From Oceanimonas baumannii (GTDB taxonomy: Bacteria; Pseudomonadota; Gammaproteobacteria; Enterobacterales; Aeromonadaceae), in NCBI RefSeq assembly GCF_002245495.1, contig NZ_NQJF01000019.1, positions 1 through 48,376 of the forward strand: a stretch of 48,376 nt of DNA, given 5' to 3'. A program made the position numbers and the translations under genes. Every line of letters begins with the position of its first letter. The first letter of the stretch is position 1. Below are positions 16,583 through 26,270 of the stretch, in pieces. The notes beneath the pieces are model-generated. The model worked only from the letters and a program-made list of their open reading frames with translations. It searched no databases and was not told where the DNA came from.

Positions 16583-18760
16583 ATGAGCAACACAGTGCAC
16601 AAGGGGGATCTGCAGATCGCCGCCAATCTCTATCATCTGGTGCAGGATGAAATTCTGCCGGGAACCGGCATCGAGGCAGAGGCATTCTGGGCAGGCTTCG
16701 GTCGCCTGGTGCATGAGCTGGCTCCGCTGAACCGGGCTCTGCTGCAACGGCGTGACCAGCTGCAGGCCGAGCTGGACGAATGGTACCAGTCTCATCCCGA
16801 ACGACCCTGGTCCCAGGTGGAATACCAGGCGTTTCTGGAGCGGACAGGTTATCTGGTACCGGAAGGAGATGACTTCACCATCGGTACCAGCAATGTCGAT
16901 GATGAAATTGCCCGGGTGGCGGGGCCGCAGCTGGTGGTGCCGGTGAGCAATGCCCGATTTGCACTGAATGCTGCCAATGCCCGTTGGGGCAGTCTGTACG
17001 ATGCGCTTTACGGCACGGATGCCATCGACGAGCAGCACGGTTGTGAGCGGAGTGGTGCCTTTAATCCCTTGCGTGCCGGCCGGGTGATTGAATGGACTCA
17101 GTCTTTGCTCGATCAATCCGTGCCACTGGCGGCAGGATCACATGCCTCTGTCAGTGCCTATCGGGTGGTGGAGAGCAATGGGCAGCGCCGGCTGGAGGCC
17201 TTATTGTCCAATGGTGACTGTACGGGCCTGCAGCAGCCTGAGCAATTTGCCGGTGTGGGTGGTGAGCAGGATGACATTATTCTGCTGCGTCATCACGATC
17301 TGCATATCGAGCTGCACATTGATCGCGAACATACCATCGGCCAGCTGAGCCCGGCCGGGGTCAAGGACGTGGTGCTGGAGTCGGCTCTGTCCACCATTCA
17401 GGATTGCGAAGACTCGGTAGCAGCGGTGGATGCCGACGACAAGGTCGGGGTTTATCGCAACTGGCTGGGACTGATGAAGGGAGATCTGAGCGAAACCTTT
17501 ACCAAGAACGGTCGTCAGCATACCCGCACCCTGGCACCTGATCGCAGCTACCGGGATCCGGACGGTAACCCCTTCATCTTGCCAGGCCGGAGTTTACTGC
17601 TGGTGCGGAATGTGGGGCATCTGATGACCACAGATGCCATTCTGGACAATCAGGGCAACGAAATCCCTGAAGGCATCATGGATGGCGTAATTACCAGTCT
17701 GTGCGCCTTGCACGATCTGCAAAGCGGGCAACCACGCAATAGTCGTTGTGGCAGCGTTTACATCGTTAAACCGAAAATGCACGGCCCGGAGGAAGTCGCT
17801 TTTACCAACCGCCTGTTCGACCGGGTGGAGGATTTGCTGGGACTGGCACGCCACACGCTCAAGGTGGGAGTGATGGATGAAGAGCGGCGTACCACCGTTA
17901 ACCTTAAGGAATGTATCCGGGCGGTGAAGGACCGGCTAGTCTTCATCAATACCGGATTTCTTGACCGGACCGGTGATGAAATTCATACCAGCATGGCGGC
18001 AGGTCCGGTCATGCCGAAGGAATGGAACAAAGATCAACCCTGGCTCAATGCCTACGAAGACGGCAACCTGGATATCGGGCTGGCGTGCGGGCTGCAGGGC
18101 AAGGCGCAGGTCGGCAAGGGCATGTGGGCCAAGCCTGATGAGATGGCACAGATGCTGGCCACCAAACAGGTTCACCCGCTGGCCGGTGCCAGTTGTGCCT
18201 GGGTTCCGTCGCCTACTGCTGCCACTCTGCATGCCACCCACTATCATCAGGTCTCGGTGCCGGTGCGTCAGCAGCAGCTGCGGCAACGTGAGCGTGCCCG
18301 GCTGGAAGAAGTACTGACGCCGCCTTTACTGGCAACCTCGCTGTCGGTGGAGCAGGTCCAGGCAGAGCTGGACAATAACGCCCAGGGCCTGCTCGGTTAT
18401 GTGGTGCGCTGGGTGGACCAGGGCGTGGGCTGCTCCAAAGTGCTGGATATCAGCGGCACCGGACTGATGGAAGATCGTGCCACGCTGCGGATTTCCAGTC
18501 AGTTACTGGCCAACTGGCTGCAGCACGGCGTTTGTACGCAGGAACAACTGATGGAGACCCTGCAACGGATGGCGGCGGTGGTAGATGTTCAGAACGCGGC
18601 TGATCCGGCCTACCGCCCTATGGCTCCCGGTTTCGACGGGCCGGCTTTTCAGGCGGCCTGTGATCTGGTGTTCCATGGTGCCGAGCAACCTAACGGCTAT
18701 ACCGAGCCGGTATTACACGCCCGCCGGCGGCAGCGCAAGGCGATGGATGCCGTGCGGTGA
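16583..18760 (+). CDS. glcB: malate synthase G
   Basis: A 725-residue enzyme (E. coli GlcB 723) condensing glyoxylate with acetyl-CoA to malate. Signatures are [20 protein letters not shown] near residue 130, ILDCEDS-type [15 protein letters not shown] near 280, [15 protein letters not shown] near 335, [15 protein letters not shown] near 395 and [15 protein letters not shown] near 608. The catalytic Asp should be the D of [12 protein letters not shown] near residue 634. The start MSNTVHKGD aligns with the family; a frame nine codons longer is less likely. First gene of the glcBGDEF-dctPQM cluster, divergent from glcC. Confidence 0.96.
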   Translation: MSNTVHKGDLQIAANLYHLVQDEILPGTGIEAEAFWAGFGRLVHELAPLNRALLQRRDQLQAELDEWYQSHPERPWSQVEYQAFLERTGYLVPEGDDFTIGTSNVDDEIARVAGPQLVVPVSNARFALNAANARWGSLYDALYGTDAIDEQHGCERSGAFNPLRAGRVIEWTQSLLDQSVPLAAGSHASVSAYRVVESNGQRRLEALLSNGDCTGLQQPEQFAGVGGEQDDIILLRHHDLHIELHIDREHTIGQLSPAGVKDVVLESALSTIQDCEDSVAAVDADDKVGVYRNWLGLMKGDLSETFTKNGRQHTRTLAPDRSYRDPDGNPFILPGRSLLLVRNVGHLMTTDAILDNQGNEIPEGIMDGVITSLCALHDLQSGQPRNSRCGSVYIVKPKMHGPEEVAFTNRLFDRVEDLLGLARHTLKVGVMDEERRTTVNLKECIRAVKDRLVFINTGFLDRTGDEIHTSMAAGPVMPKEWNKDQPWLNAYEDGNLDIGLACGLQGKAQVGKGMWAKPDEMAQMLATKQVHPLAGASCAWVPSPTAATLHATHYHQVSVPVRQQQLRQRERARLEEVLTPPLLATSLSVEQVQAELDNNAQGLLGYVVRWVDQGVGCSKVLDISGTGLMEDRATLRISSQLLANWLQHGVCTQEQLMETLQRMAAVVDVQNAADPAYRPMAPGFDGPAFQAACDLVFHGAEQPNGYTEPVLHARRRQRKAMDAVR

Positions 18761-18814
18761 AGACCCGGACATCACTGGCGTTGTATCAATCACTGAAAGG
18801 AATCAAAGAACATC

Positions 18815-19240
18815 ATGCTTACCATTAACCGTTTAAGTCACGAAGATGCGTTGCTGCTGATCGAAGGCGCACGTTACAAGGCCATTGAGATAGGGGTGCC
18901 CATGTGCATTTCTGTGGTGGATGAGTCCGGTAACCCGATTGCGTTCGAGCGGATGGACGGCGGCAAGGTGACCAGTATTACCGTGGCGCAGGACAAGGCG
19001 TTTACTGCCGCCGCCGCGCGCAAGGCAACCCACGACTATAATGCCGCCTGCGTGCCGGGCAATCTGGTATTTGGCATCCATACTGCCCTGGGCGGCCGGC
19101 TGAGCGTGGTCGGTGGCGGTCTGCCGGTGCTCGTGGATGGCCAGGTGGTTGGGGGAATAGGACTGAGCTCGGGGACCCCCCAGCAGGATATGGAATGCGC
19201 CGAGGCCGGTATCCGCTATTTGCTGGCCCGGCTCGGTTAA
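18815..19240 (+). CDS. glcG: GlcG/HbpS-like (DUF336) family protein
   Basis: A 141-residue protein of the GlcG/HbpS family. Typical features are the opening SHEDALLLIEGARYKAIEIG, the central MCISVVDESGNPIAFERMDG and the glycine-rich GGLPVLVDGQVVGGIGLSSG. The exact role of GlcG in glycolate use is not known; related HbpS proteins bind haem. It lies between glcB and glcD, where it probably shares their transcript, and AAAGGAA precedes its ATG by about 13 bases. Confidence 0.9.
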   Translation: MLTINRLSHEDALLLIEGARYKAIEIGVPMCISVVDESGNPIAFERMDGGKVTSITVAQDKAFTAAAARKATHDYNAACVPGNLVFGIHTALGGRLSVVGGGLPVLVDGQVVGGIGLSSGTPQQDMECAEAGIRYLLARLG

Positions 19241-19258
19241 CTGACCAAGGAGATGGCC

Positions 19259-20701
19259 ATGAGCAGCCAGACAATGGACAAAGATGCCCTGGCCCGGGCT
19301 TTTCGGGCCTTTATCGAGCCGGAATATGTGATTTCCGACGCGGAAACCCAAAAGCCCTATGAGTGTGACGGGCTTTCCATGTATTGCGAGATGCCGCTGC
19401 TGGTTGTGCTGCCGGCGACGGTGGAGCAGGTGCAGAAGGTGCTGCGTCTGTGCCACCAGCATGGGATCCCGGTGGTGGCACGGGGAGCGGGCACCGGCCT
19501 GTGCGCCGGTGCCATGCCCAGCGCCGACGGCGTACTGCTGTCCCTGGCACGGTTCAAGCACATTCTGGAGATTGATCCGCTGGCCCGCACCGCCCGGCTA
19601 CAGCCGGGAGTACGTAACCTAGCCATCAGTGAAGCGGCGGCGGCCCATGGTCTTTATTACGGACCGGATCCGTCCTCCCAGATCGCTTGCACCATAGGTG
19701 GCAATGTGGCGGAAAACTCCGGCGGTGTGCACTGTCTCAAATACGGCCTTACCGTACATAACCTGCTCAAGGTGGAAGTGCTGACGGTCGAAGGGGAAAA
19801 GCTGGTGCTGGGTGGTGACGGGCTGGATAACCATGGCCCGGATCTGCTGGCATTATTCACTGGCTCTGAAGGGTTGCTGGGAGTGGTGACCGAAGTGACC
19901 GTGAAACTGCTGCCGTTACCGGAGCAGGCTCAGGTGGTCATGGCCGGTTTCGACAAGGTGCAGCAGGCCGGTGATGCGGTAGGGGCGGTGATTGCCGGCG
20001 GTATTATTCCGGCGGGGCTGGAAATGATGGACTCCCATGCCATTGTTGCCGCCGAGGCTTTTGCCAGAGCCGGTTACCCGACCGAAGCCGAGGCACTTCT
20101 TCTGTGCGAGCTGGACGGCACAGAGGAAGAGGTGCGGGAATATATTGAACGGGTAGAAGCTATTTTCCGCGAGCAGGGAGCAACCACGGTGCGGGTGTCC
20201 CGGAGTGAAGCGGAACGGGCCCTGCTGTGGAAGGGGCGTAAATCGGCTTTTCCCGCCGTGGGACGGATCTCGCCTGATTATTACTGTATGGACGGTACGA
20301 TTCCCCGCAGCCAACTGGCTCATGTACTGACAGAGATGCAGCGGATGTCGGCGCATTACGGCCTGCGGGTGGCCAATGTGTTTCACGCCGGCGACGGCAA
20401 TTTGCACCCGCTGATCCTGTTCGACGCCAATGTGCCCGGCGAGTTTGAGAAAACAGAAGAATTTGGCGGCAAAATCCTGGAGCTGTGTGTGGAAGTGGGT
20501 GGTTGTATCACCGGTGAGCACGGCGTCGGCATTGAAAAAATTCGCCAGATGACGGTGCAGTTCAGCGAGCAGGAGCTGGCTCAGTTCCATGCCATTAAAG
20601 CGGCGTTTGATCCGCGTGGCACGCTTAATCCGGGCAAGGGGATCCCCTTGCTCAAGCACTGTCAGGAATATCGCTCGCTGGATCACAAGGAGGCGCACTG
20701 A
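19259..20701 (+). CDS. glcD: glycolate dehydrogenase subunit GlcD (FAD-linked)
   Basis: A 480-residue flavoprotein subunit of the GlcDEF complex that oxidises glycolate to glyoxylate and passes electrons to quinone. The N-terminal PCMH FAD domain carries VVARGAGTGLCAGAMP near residue 77, GPDPSSQIACTIGGNVAENSGG near 137 and TGSEGLLGVVTEVTV near 201. The C-terminal cap domain ends with NVFHAGDGNLHPL and CITGEHGVGIEK, whose histidines belong to the active site. I start at the ATG at 19259 because AGGAG sits six bases before it; the in-frame ATG at 19253 touches that site. The stop overlaps the glcE start by one base. Confidence 0.95.
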   Translation: MSSQTMDKDALARAFRAFIEPEYVISDAETQKPYECDGLSMYCEMPLLVVLPATVEQVQKVLRLCHQHGIPVVARGAGTGLCAGAMPSADGVLLSLARFKHILEIDPLARTARLQPGVRNLAISEAAAAHGLYYGPDPSSQIACTIGGNVAENSGGVHCLKYGLTVHNLLKVEVLTVEGEKLVLGGDGLDNHGPDLLALFTGSEGLLGVVTEVTVKLLPLPEQAQVVMAGFDKVQQAGDAVGAVIAGGIIPAGLEMMDSHAIVAAEAFARAGYPTEAEALLLCELDGTEEEVREYIERVEAIFREQGATTVRVSRSEAERALLWKGRKSAFPAVGRISPDYYCMDGTIPRSQLAHVLTEMQRMSAHYGLRVANVFHAGDGNLHPLILFDANVPGEFEKTEEFGGKILELCVEVGGCITGEHGVGIEKIRQMTVQFSEQELAQFHAIKAAFDPRGTLNPGKGIPLLKHCQEYRSLDHKEAH

Positions 20702-21759
20702 TGCAGGATTTGACTTCGCAACTTACCGAACGGGTACTCCAGGCCCGGGCCGATGGCGGCAAGCTGAACATCGTGGGCGGTAACAGCAAGGCATTTATGG
20801 GACGTGTTGCCGAAGGCGAGCCGGTAGCGCTGGCCGGTCATACAGGCATTGTCAGCTACCAGCCGGTTGAGCTGGTGCTGACCGCCCGTGCCGGCACCTC
20901 GCTGGCCGACATCAATGCGGCCCTTGCCGAACACGGCCAGATGCTGGCCTGCGATCCGCCTCTGTTTGATGGCAAGGCTACCCTGGGCGGCACCCTGGCC
21001 AGTCACCTGTCCGGACCGGGCCGGCCCTGGTGTGGTTCTATCCGGGATCATGTGCTGGGCCTCAGGTTGATCAATGGCCGGGGAGAGCTGCTGCGTTTCG
21101 GCGGTCAGGTGATGAAAAACGTGGCCGGCTATGACGTCTCCCGGCTGCAGGCGGGTGCCATGGGGACACTTGGGATCATGACCGAAGTGAGCCTTAAGGT
21201 GATGCCCAGACCCGCGCTCAGCCTCACCCTGGTACGTGAAATGGGGGCTGATGAAGCCATCACCGAAATGAACCGGCTGGCAGGGCAGCCGCGGCCACTC
21301 ACTGCCGCCTGCTGGCTCGACAACCGGCTGTACCTGCGTTTATCCGGTGCTGCCAGTGCGGTACAGGGCACAGCAAGCCAGTGGCCGGGCGAGGTGCTGG
21401 AGCAAGGTGACGACTTCTGGTATGACCTGCGTGAACAGCGTCTGGCTTTTTTCGCCGGAGACAAGCCGCTGTGGCGTTGCTCGGTGGCCTCCACCGCCAA
21501 GCATTTTCTGCCCGCTGCCGACTGGTTACTGGACTGGGGTGGCAGTCAGCGCTGGTTGCGCGGTGAGTTCGGGCAGGCCGAACTGGAGCAGCAGGCCGAG
21601 CGGGCCGGGGGGCAGGTCGGCCTGTACCGGGGCGGTAACCGCCAGGGTGAAGTGTATCACCGTCAGTCAGAGCCGCTCAGGCAGCTGCAGCTCAGGCTGA
21701 AGCACGCCCTGGACCCGGACCGGATATTTAATCCGGGCCGTCTTTACAGCTGGATGTAA
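20701..21759 (+). CDS. glcE: glycolate dehydrogenase subunit GlcE (FAD-binding)
   Basis: A 352-residue GlcD-related FAD-binding subunit. The PCMH fold is recognised by LNIVGGNSKAFMGR near residue 22, GTSLADINAALAEHGQMLACDPP near 66, GKATLGGTLASHLSGPGRPW near 92 and GRGELLRFGGQVMKNVAGYDVSRL near 122. The C-terminus ends with the family motif LDPDRIFNPGRLY. The ATG overlaps the glcD stop (TGATG), indicating translational coupling. It is required with GlcD and GlcF for activity in E. coli. Confidence 0.94.
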   Translation: MQDLTSQLTERVLQARADGGKLNIVGGNSKAFMGRVAEGEPVALAGHTGIVSYQPVELVLTARAGTSLADINAALAEHGQMLACDPPLFDGKATLGGTLASHLSGPGRPWCGSIRDHVLGLRLINGRGELLRFGGQVMKNVAGYDVSRLQAGAMGTLGIMTEVSLKVMPRPALSLTLVREMGADEAITEMNRLAGQPRPLTAACWLDNRLYLRLSGAASAVQGTASQWPGEVLEQGDDFWYDLREQRLAFFAGDKPLWRCSVASTAKHFLPAADWLLDWGGSQRWLRGEFGQAELEQQAERAGGQVGLYRGGNRQGEVYHRQSEPLRQLQLRLKHALDPDRIFNPGRLYSWM

Positions 21760-21771
21760 CAGGAAGAATTT

Positions 21772-22986
21772 ATGCGTACTCAGATCAACGTCAAATACCT
21801 GGACCATCCGGAAGTCCAGGAAGCCGAATCCATACTGCGCAGTTGTGTGCACTGCGGTTTCTGTACGGCTACCTGCCCTACTTATCAGGAGCTGGGGGAT
21901 GAGCGGGACGGCCCGCGCGGGCGGATTTACCTGATCAAGCAGATGCTGGAAAGCGGGGAAGTCAGTGACAAGTCCCGTCACCACCTGGATCGCTGCCTGA
22001 GCTGCCGTAGTTGCGAAACCACCTGCCCCTCCGGGGTGCAATATGGCCGCCTGGCCGAGATTGGGCGCGGTATGGTGGAAGAAGAGCTGGAACGCCCCGC
22101 CGGGCAACAGCTGGTGCGCTGGCTGTTGCGCAAGGTGCTGCCTTATCCGTCCCGGTTCGGCCCGTTGCTGGCCCTGGGCCGGTTCGCCCGGCCGCTGTTG
22201 CCTGCGGCGCTGGCCGCCAAGGTGCCGCCGGCACAACCGGCTGGTCCCTGGCCTGAGGCCCGTCATCCCAGAGTGATGCTGGCGCTGGGTGGCTGTGCCC
22301 AGGCGGTGGCCACGCCCGATACCAACGCTACCGCAGCGCGGGTACTGGATCGACTCGGGGTCAGCCTGGTGCAGGCTCCTGGCGCAGGTTGCTGTGGTGC
22401 GGTGAGTTATCACCTTTCTGCTCATGAGGAAGGACTCGGCTTTATGCGGCGTAATATCGATGCCTGGTGGCCGTATATAGAAGCCGGTGCTGAATCCATT
22501 GTGATCAGTGCGTCCGGCTGTGGCGCCATGGTACAGGAGTATGGTGACAAGCTCAGGGATGATCCTGTCTACGCCGACAAGGCGAAACGGGTGAGCGAGC
22601 TGGCGAAGGACTTGAGTGAGGTCCTGGATGGGGAAGAGTTGTCACGGCTGAATCTGGCCGGCAGCGGCCGGAAGACGGCGGTACATTGCCCCTGTACCTT
22701 GCAGCATGCGCTCAAGCTGGGCGGCCGGGTGGAGGACATTCTGCGCAAGGCGGGAGTGGAGCTGACGTCGGTCAAGGACGGTCATTTGTGCTGTGGTTCG
22801 GCCGGTACCTACTCGGTGCTGCAGCCCGAACTCAGCCAGAGCCTGCTGACCAATAAGCTGGCGGCGTTGACGGCAGATCAGCCCGAGCAGATTGTGACTG
22901 CCAATGTCGGCTGTCAGCTGCACCTAGCCAGCAAGGCGGAGGTGCCGGTGAAACACTGGATAGAGCTGCTCGATCCCCGGAATTAA
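21772..22986 (+). CDS. glcF: glycolate dehydrogenase iron-sulfur subunit GlcF
   Basis: A 404-residue iron-sulfur subunit that passes electrons from GlcDE to the membrane quinone pool. Two ferredoxin-type cluster motifs are visible: CVHCGFCTATCP near residue 22 and CLSCRSCETTCPSG near 74. The C-terminal half has two CCG domains, with GAGCCGAVSYH near 203 and GHLCCGSAGTYS near 335. It follows glcE by 12 bases with AGGAA before the ATG. It ends the glc enzyme genes; a GC-rich hairpin separates it from dctP. Confidence 0.95.
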   Translation: MRTQINVKYLDHPEVQEAESILRSCVHCGFCTATCPTYQELGDERDGPRGRIYLIKQMLESGEVSDKSRHHLDRCLSCRSCETTCPSGVQYGRLAEIGRGMVEEELERPAGQQLVRWLLRKVLPYPSRFGPLLALGRFARPLLPAALAAKVPPAQPAGPWPEARHPRVMLALGGCAQAVATPDTNATAARVLDRLGVSLVQAPGAGCCGAVSYHLSAHEEGLGFMRRNIDAWWPYIEAGAESIVISASGCGAMVQEYGDKLRDDPVYADKAKRVSELAKDLSEVLDGEELSRLNLAGSGRKTAVHCPCTLQHALKLGGRVEDILRKAGVELTSVKDGHLCCGSAGTYSVLQPELSQSLLTNKLAALTADQPEQIVTANVGCQLHLASKAEVPVKHWIELLDPRN

Positions 22987-23010
22987 ACAGGACAGGATTT
23001 TTGTCTGTTT

Positions 23011-23034
23011 GCCCGGGCCCGACAGGGCCCGGGC
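23011..23034 (+). repeat. GC-rich stem-loop between glcF and dctP
   Basis: Perfect 10-bp arms GCCCGGGCCC/GGGCCCGGGC around GACA, with no T tract. It may protect the glcBGDEF mRNA 3' end or attenuate readthrough into dctP. The remaining bases between glcF and dctP show only AAAGGA before the dctP ATG. Confidence 0.6.
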
Positions 23035-23239
23035 AGTTATGGCGAACTGTATCAGGTATCAACCGGGTTGAGCGGGCTTCCTTGCTGGTAAGGAGTCTTC
23101 CGGCTCCGGTTTGTGGTTGACTTTTCAAAGCTCTTCACTCCACTATGGCAGACCGTCGTGTCGCCTGACTTTCAGCAGAATTTTCTTCTGTCAGCCACGA
23201 CAGGAATGATTAATACAATAACGACAGAAAGGATCTCTT

Positions 23240-24247
23240 ATGCGAGTTAAACAGGCCGCTGTGGCCATCAGCGCTGCCCTCAGCTTGACGCTGGCTGTTC
23301 CTGCCTTTGCGCAGGAAAGTCGTGAATTTTCCGTTTCCACCGTGCTGTCCGACGCCTTTCCGTGGGGACAGGCCGCCACCAAGTGGGCGGAGCTGGTCGA
23401 TGAGCGTTCCGAAGGACGCATTATCCTCAAGGTTTATCCTAATGCCCAGCTGGTGTCAGGCGATCAAACCCGTGAGTTTTCTGCCATGCGCAGTGGTCTG
23501 ATCGACATGGCGGTTGCCTCCACCATTAACTGGTCACCTCAGGTACCGGAGCTGAACCTGTTTTCTCTGCCGTTCCTGATGCCAGATGAAGCGGCAATTG
23601 ATGCTATTACTCAGGGCAGTGCCGGTGAGAAAATATTCAATGCCATCGATAAAAAAGGTGTCGTGCCGCTGGCTTGGGGCGAGAACGGGTTTCGTGAACT
23701 GTCCAACTCCAAGAAGCAAGTTGATGGTCCTGAAGATCTGAAAGGGCTCAAAGTGAGGGTGGTGGGCTCGCCCCTGTTCCTCGACACCTTTAATACCTTG
23801 GGTGCGAATCCTACTCAGATGAGCTGGGCGGATGCTCAGCCGGCGCTGACCACCGGGGCTATCGACGGCCAGGAAAATCCCTTGTCAGTATTTGATGTTG
23901 CCCGGGTGGATCAGGTAGGGCAAAAGTACCTGACCCAATGGCATTATATGGCTGATCCGCTGATTTTCGGGGTGAACAAGCGGGTATGGAAATCCCTCTC
24001 CGCAGAAGACCGGGAATTGCTGCAGCAGGCGGCTATCGATGCCGGCGCCTGGGAAATAGAAAAATCCCGTCGCGAGCTGTCTGATACTCTGGCTGCCATT
24101 CGTGAGCGTGGTGTGGAAGTGACCGAGCTGACTCCCGAGCAGCACCAGGCCTTCGTGGATGCTACCGCTGAAGTGTATGAAAAATGGACCCCGCGCATCG
24201 GTGCCGAGCTGGTGGCGGAAGCCAAGGCGGCAATCGAAGCCCGTTGA
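23240..24247 (+). CDS. TRAP transporter substrate-binding protein (DctP family)
   Basis: A 335-residue periplasmic protein. The signal peptide of about 24 residues ends AVPAFA before QESREF. The DctP fold is marked by GRIILKVYPNAQLV near residue 58, LKGLKVRVVGSPLF near 165 (the conserved arginine that holds the substrate carboxylate is in KVRVVGS) and GAIDGQENPL near 207. It delivers a carboxylate to the DctQM permease with sodium coupling. AAAGGA lies ten bases before the ATG. The position after glcBGDEF suggests glycolate or a similar 2-hydroxy acid as substrate; that is inference from context. Confidence 0.9.
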   Translation: MRVKQAAVAISAALSLTLAVPAFAQESREFSVSTVLSDAFPWGQAATKWAELVDERSEGRIILKVYPNAQLVSGDQTREFSAMRSGLIDMAVASTINWSPQVPELNLFSLPFLMPDEAAIDAITQGSAGEKIFNAIDKKGVVPLAWGENGFRELSNSKKQVDGPEDLKGLKVRVVGSPLFLDTFNTLGANPTQMSWADAQPALTTGAIDGQENPLSVFDVARVDQVGQKYLTQWHYMADPLIFGVNKRVWKSLSAEDRELLQQAAIDAGAWEIEKSRRELSDTLAAIRERGVEVTELTPEQHQAFVDATAEVYEKWTPRIGAELVAEAKAAIEAR

Positions 24248-24255
24248 TATATGCT

Positions 24256-24279
24256 CCGGGTGCCCGGGTGGGCACCCGG
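24256..24279 (+). repeat. stem-loop between dctP and dctQ
   Basis: Perfect 10-bp arms CCGGGTGCCC/GGGCACCCGG around GGGT, directly after the dctP stop. Hairpins at this place are common in binding-protein operons, where they stabilise the upstream mRNA and keep the binding protein in excess over the membrane subunits. Confidence 0.65.
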
Positions 24280-24311
24280 GGTTTCTGTTGTTGTTTTCGT
24301 GAGTAGTATTC

Positions 24312-24803
24312 ATGTCCCGATCTGCCCCCGATGCCGGCCCTGAGCGCTGGCTGGCGGCGCTTGCCCTGCTGGCTATCTGCGTGATCAGCCTGGGCAATGT
24401 GGTGGTACGCTATGCCACTGATGCCTCCTTTGCCTTTACCGAAGAGTTCTCCGTTTTTTTGCTGGTGGTGCTGACCTTTTCCGGTGCAGCCCTGGCGTCC
24501 CGTCGCCATACCCATATCCGAATTGAGCTGATAGAAAACAAGCTGCCCCCCAGGCTGCGGGTAGTCTTGTATCTGCTGCAATGGGCTGCCAGTGTGCTGC
24601 TGCTGGCGCTGGTCGTCTGGTATGGCGGCCTGCTGACCTGGGAGGAGTACAGCTGGGAGTCGTTGTCTCCCGGTCTGGGCTATCCCACCTGGATTTATAT
24701 TATCTGGCTGCCGTTGTTGTGCCTGGCCATTATTTGGCGGCTGACCCAGAGCGTGTTGGCGCGCAGCCGGGCCTGTCTTAAGGAGCAGACTCATGAGTCC
24801 TGA
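24312..24803 (+). CDS. TRAP transporter small permease subunit (DctQ family)
   Basis: A 163-residue inner-membrane protein with four transmembrane segments, near residues 14-32, 45-62, 85-108 and 125-148. The family features are ISLGNVVVRYATDASFAFTEEFSVFL in the first half and the RRHTHIRIELIENKLPP loop. It forms the permease with DctM. The 3' end overlaps dctM by 11 bases, typical of coupled TRAP subunits. Confidence 0.9.
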   Translation: MSRSAPDAGPERWLAALALLAICVISLGNVVVRYATDASFAFTEEFSVFLLVVLTFSGAALASRRHTHIRIELIENKLPPRLRVVLYLLQWAASVLLLALVVWYGGLLTWEEYSWESLSPGLGYPTWIYIIWLPLLCLAIIWRLTQSVLARSRACLKEQTHES

Positions 24804-26097
24804 TCTGCTGATGCTGCTGGTGTTTGGAGCGGCCATGTTGCTGGGCGTACCTGTCGCCTTTGCGCTGGGCCTGGGCGGAGCCGCCGGCATTGTCGCCGGG
24901 CTGTCACCGGATATGCTGGCCACCCTGGGCACCAATACGTACAACAGCATTGCCAAATACCCCCTGATTGCCATCCCGCTGTTTATTCTTACCGGGCTTA
25001 TTTTTGAACGGGCTGGGGTGGCGGCGAGCCTGGTGCGCTTTGCCCAAGCGCTGATCGGTCCGCGTCATGGCGGCCTTGGCCTGGTAGTGGTGCTGGTGTG
25101 TCTGATTATGGGAGGCATGAGCGGATCCGGCCCGGCCGATGCGGCGGCGGTAGCCATGGTTATGCTGCCCAGCATGACCCGGGCCGGCTACCCCAAGCCT
25201 TTTTCAGCAGCCCTGATCGCTTCGGCATCATCGACGGCCATTCTGATCCCGCCCTCCATCGCCCTGATCCTGTATTCGATCGTGGTGCCGGGAGTAGACC
25301 TGCGAGCCCTGTTTGCTGCTGGTCTGGTACCCGGGGTGCTGGCCGGTATGTCGTTATTGCTGCCGGTGTGGTGGCTGGCAAGGCGCAATGGCTGGGAAGA
25401 CCCGTCTCAGGGTGAGCGACCACCGCTGAAGGAGAGTTTTATCCGTGCCTTGCCGGCGTTGTTTGCTCCGGTACTGATCCTAGGCGGGCTGCGCTCCGGC
25501 CTGTTTACTCCCACTGAAGCGGCGGTAGTGGCGGTGACTTATGGTCTGCTGGTGGGGGTCTTTGTTTACCGCCAGCTCAGCCTGAAAGATATCTGGGGCC
25601 TGCTGGGAGAGGCGGGTATGGTATCCGGGGTGGTGATGATCATTATCTCGCTGGCAGGTATTTTTGCCTGGGCCGGCACCACGCTGGGCACCTTCCAGCA
25701 TTTGGCCGAGGCGATGTTGTCGTTATCCGACCAGGGCTGGGTGCTGATGATCCTGATTATGGTGCTGGTATTGCTGGCGGGCATGCTGCTCGACGCCATC
25801 TCCATTTACCTGATCATCACGCCGATATTGGTCCCGTTGATGCAGCATTTTGGCTGGAACCCCATCTGGTTCGGTATTCTGCTGGCGATGAATATCGCGA
25901 TCGGACAGTTTACTCCGCCGGTGGCGATTAACCTGATGGTGACCACCCAGATAGCGGGCATCCGGCTGGAGAAGACCTTTGGCTGGGCGCTGTTCTTTAT
26001 GCTGACCATGCTCAGTGCACTGGTATTGGTGATGGTGTTCCCGGGGCTGGCGCTGTGGCTGCCGGAACGCATGGGCTTTGTGGTGGGCGACTGGTAA
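24793..26097 (+). CDS. TRAP transporter large permease subunit (DctM family)
   Basis: A 434-residue inner-membrane protein with about 12 helices, the sodium-coupled translocation subunit. Signatures are GVPVAFALGLGGAAGI near the start, PLIAIPLFILTGLIFE near residue 57, GGMSGSGPADAAAVAMVMLP near 107, SSTAILIPPSIALILY near 145 and IGQFTPPVAINLMV near 375. It ends the putative glc-dct transcript and is followed by a terminator. Confidence 0.93.
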   Translation: MSPDLLMLLVFGAAMLLGVPVAFALGLGGAAGIVAGLSPDMLATLGTNTYNSIAKYPLIAIPLFILTGLIFERAGVAASLVRFAQALIGPRHGGLGLVVVLVCLIMGGMSGSGPADAAAVAMVMLPSMTRAGYPKPFSAALIASASSTAILIPPSIALILYSIVVPGVDLRALFAAGLVPGVLAGMSLLLPVWWLARRNGWEDPSQGERPPLKESFIRALPALFAPVLILGGLRSGLFTPTEAAVVAVTYGLLVGVFVYRQLSLKDIWGLLGEAGMVSGVVMIIISLAGIFAWAGTTLGTFQHLAEAMLSLSDQGWVLMILIMVLVLLAGMLLDAISIYLIITPILVPLMQHFGWNPIWFGILLAMNIAIGQFTPPVAINLMVTTQIAGIRLEKTFGWALFFMLTMLSALVLVMVFPGLALWLPERMGFVVGDW

Positions 26098-26119
26098 CCG
26101 GCCCTCGCACCGCCATGAC

Positions 26120-26152
26120 AAAATCCGATGATCACTGGTCATCGGATTTTTT
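26120..26152 (+). terminator. terminator after dctM
   Basis: Perfect 12-bp arms AAAATCCGATGA (26120-26131) and TCATCGGATTTT (26139-26150) with a seven-base loop and a TTTTTT run. It closes the glcBGDEF-dctPQM cluster. Confidence 0.92.
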
Positions 26153-26213
26153 ATTCTGCTTGCATAGGGATTTGCCTCAAGCGTACCGTGGCAGAACACA
26201 TACCCACCAGAAC

Positions 26214-26245
26214 GAAAAATGCCGCTCACCTGAGTGAGCGGCATT
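26214..26245 (-). terminator. minus-strand terminator of the lysine-rich peptide gene
   Basis: Perfect 12-bp arms (26218-26229 and 26234-26245), a CTGA loop, and on the minus strand a run ATTTTTC after the stem. It lies about 25 bases beyond the stop of the small gene at 26271-26384 and supports that gene being transcribed. Confidence 0.88.
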
Positions 26246-26270
26246 GCGCAGCTTGCTGCGGCTTTTTACT

